Source: an uncultured Collinsella sp.
Lineage (GTDB): Bacteria > Actinomycetota > Coriobacteriia > Coriobacteriales > Coriobacteriaceae
Assembly: GCA_900543275.1 (NCBI GenBank)
Contig: UQQL01000002.1
Location: forward strand, 8,036-72,035
Direction of reading: 5' to 3'
DNA length: 64,000 bases
Each line of letters opens with the position of its first letter. Position 1 is the first letter of the stretch. The notes under the pieces are model-generated. The model worked only from the letters and a program-made list of their open reading frames with translations. It did not search any database and was not told where the DNA came from. Positions 57,989 to 64,000 of the stretch are shown piece by piece. Position numbers and translations under genes: made by a program.

Positions 57989-60670
57989 CTAGTCTTCGAG
58001 CAGGTCCTCGATAAAGCCGACACGGTAGTTCTTGAAGATGACCTCGCCGCCGTCTTGCGTGGCATCCAGGTCGACGTCGCCCATGATGCCAAAATCGTGG
58101 TCGCCATCCTCGTCGGCAAAGATCTGGTGCACGTGCCATACGTGCGCGGTCTTCTCGTCGGACTCATCGATGGAAAACATTGCGGCACTGCGGGCGTCTC
58201 CGTCGGTGAGGATCTCCTCGTGCTGCTCATGGTAGGCATCGAGGGCCTTTTGCCAGCGGATCTCGCTCATGCCCCAGTCGTCGTCGAGTTCGCCCAGGTC
58301 GCGAATGTGCTCGCGGGCGGCAAGGGTCACGCGGCGGAAGAGCGCGTTGCGCACCAGCAGGGTGCAGCCACGGCGGTCTTCCACGACTTCATCGATGCCC
58401 TGCGGCGGTGCGGCGTCGAGTGCAGCGGGGTTGCCGGCGTTCTCCCACTCGTCCACCAGGCTCGAGTCGACCGAGCGCACCACAAAGCCGAGCCACGAAA
58501 TGATGTCACGCAGGCGCTCGTCGCGCTTCTCAATGGGCACGGTGCGGTCGAGCGAACGGTAAGCCTCTGCCAGGTAGCGCAGCAGAATGCCCTCGGAGCG
58601 GGCGATGCCGAGCTTTTGAATGTAACCCTTAAAATCGCTCGCGCTCTCCAGCATATCGCGCAGAACGCTCTTGGGAGAGAGTTGGTAGTCGTTTGCCCAG
58701 GGTACTTCCTGGCAGTACTTGTCAAAAGCGGCGTCGAGCAAATCATCGAGCGGTTTTTCGTACGTGACGTCCTGAATACGCTCCAGACGCTCCTCATACT
58801 CGATGCCGTCGGCCTTCATTTCGGCCATAGCGCGATCGCGCGCGGCACGCTCCTGTGCGCGCAATACCTGCTTGGGGTCCTCGAGCGTAGCCTCGACCAT
58901 CGAGATGAGGTCCATGGTATAGGTCTCGCTCTCGGGGTCGAGCAGCTCCAGCGCGGCAAGCAAAAACGGCGAGAGCGGCTGATCGAGCGCAAAATCCTCG
59001 GGCAGGTCGACCGTCAGCGCGTAGTCGATGTCCGGCGCGGCGTCAGCCGGAGCGTCGGGTGCGGGCGGCACCTCGGTGCGCACGACGACGCCGGAGTCGA
59101 TGAGCGTGGCGAAGATCTCGTCGGCACGAACCTCGAGCTTTGCCTTTTCCTCGGGTGTTTGCAGGCTTGTCTCGATGAGGTCGTGCACGCGGGCGCGAGC
59201 GTCGCCGCCCTGCTCGACCACGCTAATCACCATGGAGTGCGTGATGCGCAGGCGCGGCTTGAGTGTCTCGGGCTGCGTCTCGATCAGGCGCTCGAACGTC
59301 TGCTTGTTCCAGGTGACAAAGCCCTCGGGGGCCTTCTTCTTTTTAATCTTGCGGAGCTTTTTGGGGTCGTCGCCCGCCTTGGCCATAAGCTTGGCATTCT
59401 CGATCTCGTGCTCGGGTGCCTCGGCGATGACCATGCCCTCGGTATCGAAGCCCGAGCGGCCGGCACGACCGGCAATCTGATGGAACTCGCGGGCGCGCAG
59501 ACGACGCATCTTGTAGCCATCGAACTTGGTGAGCGCGGTGAGCACCACGGTGTGGATGGGCACGTTGATACCGACGCCGAGCGTATCGGTGCCGCAGATG
59601 ACGGGTAGCAGGCCCTGCTGCGCCAAGCGCTCGACCAGCAGGCGGTAGCGCGGCAACATGCCAGCATGGTGCACGCCGACGCCGCATCCGAGCAAGCGCT
59701 TGAGGATTTTGCCGAAGGCCGTCGAGAAGCTCGTGCCCTTGGCCGCCTCCTTGATGGCCTCGCGCTGCTCCTTGCTGGCAATGCCAAAATTGGCGAGCGA
59801 CTGTGCCGTCGCAAGTGCGGCATCCTGGCTAAAGTGCACGATATAGAGTGGGGCCTCGTCGCGGCGTATGGCGAGCTCGACCGTGCCCTCGAGGGAGGTC
59901 GTCACATAGTCGTAACTCAGCGGAACAGGACGCGGGGCGTCGACGACCAAGTCGCAAGCAGCGCCGGTGTGCTCCTCGAGTGAGGCGGCGATGGCAGTGA
60001 CATCGCCGAGCGTGGCGCTCATGAGCATGAATTGCGTGTGAGGCAGGGTGAGCAGCGGCACCTGCCAGGCCCAACCGCGATCGGGGTCGGCAAAGTAGTG
60101 GAACTCGTCCATGGCGACGCAGCCAACATCGGCATCTTCGCCCTCGCGTAGTGCGTCGTTGGCGAGGATTTCTGCCGTACAGCAGATGACGGGCGCCTTG
60201 GTGTTGATATGCGTGTCGCCGGTGATCATACCGACGTTATCGCGGCCGAGCACCTGCACAAGGTCGAAAAACTTCTCGCTGACCAGAGCCTTGATGGGGG
60301 CCGTGTAATAGCAGCGTTTGCCCTGTGCCATGCCCATAAAGAGCATGCCCAGCGCGACAAGCGACTTGCCCGATCCGGTCGGCGTGCCCAGAATGACGTG
60401 ATCGCCGGCGGCTAGATCCATGAGGGCCTCTTCCTGGTGGTCCCACAGCTCAATACCGCGATCGCTCGTCCATTCAAAGAAGCGCTCGAAGGCCTGGTCG
60501 GGCGTGAGCCACGGTTCGGGCTCGCTGCCGTCCTCGGGCTCCCACCAGGTGGGGGAGAGCGCACCGAGTGAGCCGAATTCGGCTTCGGTTCCCGTGCCGC
60601 CCGAGAATGAGCTGGCGGCTCCGGCACCGGAGACGGTGCTGGCGGCGATATCTGTCGTGGTCTGTGCCAT
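57989..60670 (-). CDS. DEAD/DEAH-box helicase with DUF3516 C-terminus
   Basis: The 893-residue superfamily 2 helicase has Walker A GTPTGSGKS, DEFHYFAD as motif II, SAT as motif III, GVGINVPIHT and QIAGRAGRSG as motifs V and VI, and a long DUF3516-type C-terminal part. It resembles Ski2/Lhr-like RNA or DNA helicases of Actinomycetota. A low-complexity Ala/Ser/Gly stretch sits at the N-terminus. The ribosome binding site at ATG 60670 is weak. It is convergent with the DUF2130 gene. Confidence 0.93.
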   Translation of the reverse strand: MAQTTTDIAASTVSGAGAASSFSGGTGTEAEFGSLGALSPTWWEPEDGSEPEPWLTPDQAFERFFEWTSDRGIELWDHQEEALMDLAAGDHVILGTPTGSGKSLVALGMLFMGMAQGKRCYYTAPIKALVSEKFFDLVQVLGRDNVGMITGDTHINTKAPVICCTAEILANDALREGEDADVGCVAMDEFHYFADPDRGWAWQVPLLTLPHTQFMLMSATLGDVTAIAASLEEHTGAACDLVVDAPRPVPLSYDYVTTSLEGTVELAIRRDEAPLYIVHFSQDAALATAQSLANFGIASKEQREAIKEAAKGTSFSTAFGKILKRLLGCGVGVHHAGMLPRYRLLVERLAQQGLLPVICGTDTLGVGINVPIHTVVLTALTKFDGYKMRRLRAREFHQIAGRAGRSGFDTEGMVIAEAPEHEIENAKLMAKAGDDPKKLRKIKKKKAPEGFVTWNKQTFERLIETQPETLKPRLRITHSMVISVVEQGGDARARVHDLIETSLQTPEEKAKLEVRADEIFATLIDSGVVVRTEVPPAPDAPADAAPDIDYALTVDLPEDFALDQPLSPFLLAALELLDPESETYTMDLISMVEATLEDPKQVLRAQERAARDRAMAEMKADGIEYEERLERIQDVTYEKPLDDLLDAAFDKYCQEVPWANDYQLSPKSVLRDMLESASDFKGYIQKLGIARSEGILLRYLAEAYRSLDRTVPIEKRDERLRDIISWLGFVVRSVDSSLVDEWENAGNPAALDAAPPQGIDEVVEDRRGCTLLVRNALFRRVTLAAREHIRDLGELDDDWGMSEIRWQKALDAYHEQHEEILTDGDARSAAMFSIDESDEKTAHVWHVHQIFADEDGDHDFGIMGDVDLDATQDGGEVIFKNYRVGFIEDLLED

Positions 60671-60979
60671 GTGTTTGCTTTCTCTCGCGATTGTCCGCCA
60701 ACTATTATGGCGTAGCGTCGCATCGATGCGTTCGCAGGCAAGAAAATGCAGGAAATGGGCGTTCTGCCCAGCCGTTTAGTGTAGTCGCTAGCCAAGTGAG
60801 TAGACTTTTTGCGATATTGCGAGCACATGACTTTTGCGCAAGGGTTCTACCTGCGGTTTTATGTTTCGCTATGCGGGCTGTGCCTGGCTATTGCAAAAAA
60901 GTCTACTCACTTAGGTTTGAGGGCCGTTCGCTGGCGCCAATTTGCGCTTGTTTGCCGACGCCGCGACCATCAGAAGCCC
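60671..60979. other. repeat-bearing spacer between the helicase and trmB genes
   Basis: This 309-bp gap holds the helicase promoter side (60671-60790, no clear motif) and R1 copy C (60794-60912). No convincing gene is present. Confidence 0.6.
60794..60912 (+). repeat. 119-bp palindrome-ended element, copy C (family R1)
   Basis: AAGTGAGTAGACTTTT and AAAAAAGTCTACTCACTT are perfectly complementary ends and ACCTGCGGTTTTAT starts at offset 55. The interior differs much from A and B, yet the length is the same. Confidence 0.9.
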
Positions 60980-61819
60980 CTAGGACTCTTGCGGCAGGCG
61001 CTTCTTGCCTTTGCGGGCGCGGTTTCTAAAGTTCTCGACGGCCTCTTCCATGCCCAGAGGTACATAGGTGAGCTCATCGAGGTTTTCGGGCAGGTAGCAG
61101 GCAAGGCTTTGCTCCTGCGCGCGGCCCGCCGCGAGCTGTTCATTGCTGGGCTGCGCGCCGGGTGTGGCGCAAATGCCATAGACGACGGCACCCATCTCGC
61201 GCGTGCGGCATTCGTACTCGGTCTCGGGATGCTCGGGATGGTCGCGGCGGACGTCGTCGCTTACCCAAAGCGTGTCGTAGCCGGCCGCGGCAAACTGCCC
61301 CAGGGCGTAGTCGCGCAATGGCTTACTGTCGGTTCGCAGTGTGACGGTGGCGCCGACTGAAAAGAGCGGGCGATAGAGCATTAGATGGTCGACATGGACG
61401 AGTCGTTTTTTGGCGTACTTGGCCTTGGGCTGCGGCGTGGGAAAGTTAATGGTAATGGCATCGAGCTCGCCTGCGGCAAACAGCTGCGGCAGCGATGCGG
61501 CGCCTCGGGGCAGGACGAGTGCGTTGGACAGCTCCTGCTCGCAGATTTTCTGTGCGGCATAGGCGATGCAGATGGGCTCCTGGTCCATACCGATAAAGAG
61601 GGTGTTTGGCTCGTGGGCCGCGCGCTCTACAAGGTACGTTCCCTTGCCACAGCCAAGATCCAGGTGAAGGTGTTCGAAGGGCTTGCAGCCAACTGGCGCG
61701 CAAGCCTCGCGCCAATCTCCGGCATAGGCCTCGGGGTTCGTCTCAATCGCATCGGCGTAGCGCTCCAGGCGCTCCTCGAGCACAAAGTTCTTAGGCGTGC
61801 GAACGTGGACGGCTCCCAT
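60980..61819 (-). CDS. trmB: tRNA (guanosine46-N7)-methyltransferase
   Basis: The 279-residue protein has the TrmB layout: HLHLDLGCGKGTYLVERA for SAM, FIGMDQEPICIAYAAQK, and INFPTPQPKAKYAKKRLVH in place of the usual DPWPKxRHxKRR. YECRTREMGAVVYGI comes near the end, then an extra tail of about 55 residues. It should form m7G46 in tRNA. AAGGAGCC precedes ATG 61819. The altered catalytic loop (NFPTP) makes it a divergent member, common in Coriobacteriia. Confidence 0.87.
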   Translation of the reverse strand: MGAVHVRTPKNFVLEERLERYADAIETNPEAYAGDWREACAPVGCKPFEHLHLDLGCGKGTYLVERAAHEPNTLFIGMDQEPICIAYAAQKICEQELSNALVLPRGAASLPQLFAAGELDAITINFPTPQPKAKYAKKRLVHVDHLMLYRPLFSVGATVTLRTDSKPLRDYALGQFAAAGYDTLWVSDDVRRDHPEHPETEYECRTREMGAVVYGICATPGAQPSNEQLAAGRAQEQSLACYLPENLDELTYVPLGMEEAVENFRNRARKGKKRLPQES

Positions 61820-61937
61820 GAGGCTCCTTGGTTATAAGTATGGAACGTATAGCTGCACGTTCCGTCAATGGGTTGAAAAAGGGTGGGCATGGTTTGCCCG
61901 AAAGATGCGGTGCGGCTCGGCGGCGAGTCGCCGATAC

Positions 61938-62810
61938 CTACAGGCGCTTGAGAATCACATAGCGGTTGAGCTCGCCGCTGCGACCGTCGGCATGGAAACG
62001 CTCAAGCTCGCGCACGGGGACCTCGCCGCTCTTGTAGAACGTACGGACGCCGCGCACCAGGTCGGTGATCTGCTGATCATCAAAGTGATGGCAATAACGG
62101 TAGGCGTGACGGTCGTTTTGCCAGCCAATGAGGTGGTCGCCGGCTTCAAACTGCGCGGAATCGTAGCCCTCAAACGGCGGGGTGAGCTCGGCGCGGGCTT
62201 CGGCTCGAACGGCCTTGCGCGCCATGCGCTCGTCGTTCATAAACTCCCAAAAGCTGATGGCGATGATGCCGCCCGGGCGCGTCTGGCGTACCAGGGCGTC
62301 GAGCACGCGTACGCGGTACTCGCACGACGGCACGTGGTGCATAAAGCCAAAGCAGACCGAGATATCGGCGAGCGGGGCATCGAAAAGCACATCGGGCGTC
62401 TCGGCGGGGTTGAGCTTCATGAGGGCGTCGAGCGCATCGAGTTCCTGGAAGTGCAGGTTGGGAATGCGCAGGGCGTGGCCGTGGGCGTCTATTGCCAAAT
62501 CTTGGCACGAGTCGACACCATAGAACTCAAACGGGCAGCTGGCATCTGCTGAGGGGTTTGCGCCGTCGACGCCCTTGGCGGCAAGTGCCCCGCCGGCGGC
62601 AAAGTTCTCGAATCGCATATTGCCGCAGGCAAGGTCGAAGACGCGGACGGGATGCTCGATCGTGGCCACATCGAGCTGCTCGAGCGCGATGTCCATGGTG
62701 CGCACCCAGCCGGGCCACGGGGCTTGGCGCGTATCGGAAAAGGAAGCGGAGTGCTCGCGATAGAACGTATTGTTGAGCTGGATGAGCGATGATGCGAAAT
62801 CGCGGTTCAC
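61938..62810 (-). CDS. class I SAM methyltransferase, Trm9/ABH8-like
   Basis: The 290-residue protein starts VNRDFASSLIQLNNTFYREH and has SASFSDTRQAPWPGW, which resembles Trm9-type tRNA methyltransferases. SAM-site motif VFDLACGNMRFE follows, then SVCFGFMHHVPS and GGIIAISFWEF. The substrate is likely tRNA or another nucleic acid but is unproven. GTG 62810 is preferred because GGAGGGAG lies nine bases upstream; ATG 62858 lacks such a site. Confidence 0.85.
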   Translation of the reverse strand: MNRDFASSLIQLNNTFYREHSASFSDTRQAPWPGWVRTMDIALEQLDVATIEHPVRVFDLACGNMRFENFAAGGALAAKGVDGANPSADASCPFEFYGVDSCQDLAIDAHGHALRIPNLHFQELDALDALMKLNPAETPDVLFDAPLADISVCFGFMHHVPSCEYRVRVLDALVRQTRPGGIIAISFWEFMNDERMARKAVRAEARAELTPPFEGYDSAQFEAGDHLIGWQNDRHAYRYCHHFDDQQITDLVRGVRTFYKSGEVPVRELERFHADGRSGELNRYVILKRL

Positions 62811-63077
62811 GGCGCGGAACTCCCTCCGATGGCGGTGCGGAATAAACAGTACGACCATACTACCGTTAACGCCGCAACGGGGACAACCGAGCTGTGGGTC
62901 ATTGCTTTGTTTGGACACATTTCCGCAGCTCATATGTGCCCGCAACCGCCGGTTGTCAAAAATCTCACTAGAATAGGTGGCATGATTTTGGCGGTGGCGG
63001 ATAGATTTTTAACTGTGCAAGGCGCCTTAAGAACAAAAACGGTCCGGCGGCACGGCTGGCATCGCATAGGAGGAACC

Positions 63078-63800
63078 ATGAATGTAGAAACTGCTCAGCG
63101 GCTCGCCGACCTTCGCCGCAGCAAGGGCTTTAGCCAAGAAGGATTGGCGCGAAAGCTGGGACTGTCACGCCAAGCGGTCAGTAAATGGGAACGCGCGGAG
63201 AGCTCGCCCGATACCGAGAACCTGATTTCGCTCGCCAAGCTCTATGGTGTGAGTCTGGATGAGCTGCTCAATCCGAGCGATGAGATCGAGGACGATATCG
63301 AGTTTGAGAACGAGGACCGCGCCCGTCAGCGCGAGGCCGAGGCGGCGGAGCGTGCCCGTACCCACGAGGCGGCGGCACGCGCTACCGAGGCGGCAACGCA
63401 GGCGAGTGATGCTGCGGCCAAGGCGGCGCAAGCGGCAAGCTGGAGTGCACAGGCCGCCAATGCCGCTACGGCGCAGGCGACGAGTGGCGGTGCGGTTGGC
63501 TCGACTCCGGTGAAGGGCCCGTTCCAGTCGTTCCCGTATTGGGCTGTGTGTTGGCTGCTGTTCTTTTTGCTGATGTTCCCGTTTGGTGCCGGCCCCTTTG
63601 CCGCGCTGATCTTCTTTACGATTCCCATCTATCACTGGGTGGCGCGTGCACTCGATGGTGATTGGGCGCGCGGGGATATTCAGGTTGGTTCGGCACCGGT
63701 GACGGCTAGGACTCAGGTGCAGGATGCTTCCGCTGCGGTTGATGCTGGCGTGGCTACCGCGACTACCGCTGGCCCGATCGCCAAAGAGGGTGATGAATGA
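63078..63800 (+). CDS. XRE-family regulator with Ala-rich linker and membrane helices
   Basis: The 240-residue protein has an XRE helix-turn-helix at residues 5-60 (LARKLGLSRQAVSKWERAESSP). An Ala/Glu-rich coiled region follows (about 85-145) and two hydrophobic helices (PYWAVCWLLFFLLMFPFGAGPFAALIFFTIPIYHW), then a small Ala/Thr-rich tail. It is a membrane-tethered transcription factor. AGGAGG precedes ATG 63078. Its TGA overlaps the start of the next gene, so the two are translationally coupled. Confidence 0.9.
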   Translation: MNVETAQRLADLRRSKGFSQEGLARKLGLSRQAVSKWERAESSPDTENLISLAKLYGVSLDELLNPSDEIEDDIEFENEDRARQREAEAAERARTHEAAARATEAATQASDAAAKAAQAASWSAQAANAATAQATSGGAVGSTPVKGPFQSFPYWAVCWLLFFLLMFPFGAGPFAALIFFTIPIYHWVARALDGDWARGDIQVGSAPVTARTQVQDASAAVDAGVATATTAGPIAKEGDE

Positions 63801-64000
63801 TGAAGCTTTCGCATGAATCCAAGGTACGCTTGAGCGTTGGCATCGGAGCGTTCGTGCTCATCATCGGACTTGTCTTTGGTATTTCGCGGCTATTGGCTCA
63901 TTCCGATATGGTGCGTACGACCGGTATTCTATCTGGCAATTTGTCTGATTTCGACGATATGTTTGACGACGATGATCTCTTGGATAGCGGTAACTATTCC
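63797..64000 (+). CDS. membrane protein, start only (cut by window end)
   Basis: The first 68 codons are present. After MMKLSHESKVRLS comes one helix (VGIGAFVLIIGLVFGISRLL) and an extracellular segment rich in Asp (DFDDMFDDDDLLD). ATGA overlaps the XRE stop. XRE membrane proteins are often followed by a DUF4097-type or similar membrane protein, but the visible part cannot confirm this. Confidence 0.75.
   Translation, partial: MMKLSHESKVRLSVGIGAFVLIIGLVFGISRLLAHSDMVRTTGILSGNLSDFDDMFDDDDLLDSGNYS

Noticed and set aside
58055..59608. 517-codon open frame on the plus strand
   Set aside because: Antisense to the helicase gene, whose motifs are all intact on the minus strand.
1..64000. tRNA or rRNA genes
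   Set aside because: Intergenic regions were read for clover-leaf and rRNA landmarks and none was convincing; a tRNAscan-SE run would settle it.

Overview
The window is GC-rich (about 60 % by eye), densely coded and Shine-Dalgarno-led. It has no rRNA or tRNA gene, no transposase and no CRISPR array. The gene set fits a gut anaerobe of the Actinomycetota class Coriobacteriia, most like Collinsella: bile salt hydrolase, PdxST vitamin B6 synthesis, thiamine salvage under a TPP riboswitch, reverse rubrerythrin, iron alcohol dehydrogenase plus aldehyde dehydrogenase, and surface proteins with LAATG-type anchors. The genus is an inference from content, not from a marker gene.

Layout. 1-8.6 kb: SDR oxidoreductase, uracil-DNA glycosylase, an EamA exporter divergent from a LysR regulator, a MATE exporter, two rRNA methyltransferases (RlmA and RsmJ types) and small proteins. 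8.6-17.5 kb: a TetM-like translation GTPase, an AAA ATPase, a class II UvrA, TrmL, a CobW-type GTPase, an ArsC-like protein without its cysteine, and a flavodoxin-type reductase. 17.5-23.4 kb: two related GGDEF proteins (the second with EAL), a patatin-like lipase and a three-unit hairpin array. 23.4-30.9 kb: thiM / thiamine-binding protein / thiE behind a TPP riboswitch, a HAD phosphatase, LysR plus a MetE-like enzyme, a UraA-type permease and an esterase. 31-36.5 kb: a tandem pair of beta-helix surface proteins and an AzgA-type purine permease. 36.6-45.9 kb: a deformylase homologue without its catalytic Glu, bile salt hydrolase, a KUP potassium transporter, a second EamA/LysR pair, an XRE-aminotransferase fusion with its own operator array, a second odd deformylase homologue and an RGG-tailed protein. 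46-51.6 kb: pdxST divergent from pdxR, a nuclease-fold gene framed by two 119-bp repeats, and reverse rubrerythrin. 51.8-64 kb: alcohol/aldehyde dehydrogenase operon, HIRAN protein, phosphoesterase, DUF2130 nuclease-like protein, DUF3516 helicase, TrmB, a Trm9-like methyltransferase and an XRE/membrane-protein pair cut by the window end.

The most unusual content lies between the genes. There are at least three classes of palindromic repeat. (i) Three copies of an element exactly 119 bp long with 16-bp inverted ends. (ii) Short hairpins whose stems differ but which share an asymmetric GGGACAG-like core. (iii) A three-unit array of 46-bp hairpins on a strict 62-bp period. Several of these carry the stop codon of the neighbouring gene. 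Two 119-bp copies enclose a single nuclease-fold gene, which is the best candidate here for an undescribed mobile or defence-type unit.

Likely working groups: pdxS-pdxT with PdxR; thiM, the thiamine-binding protein and thiE with the TPP switch; LysR with the MetE-like enzyme; alcohol and aldehyde dehydrogenase; and two EamA/LysR pairs of the same design. RlmA, RsmJ, TrmL, TrmB and the Trm9-like enzyme make RNA modification a recurring theme.
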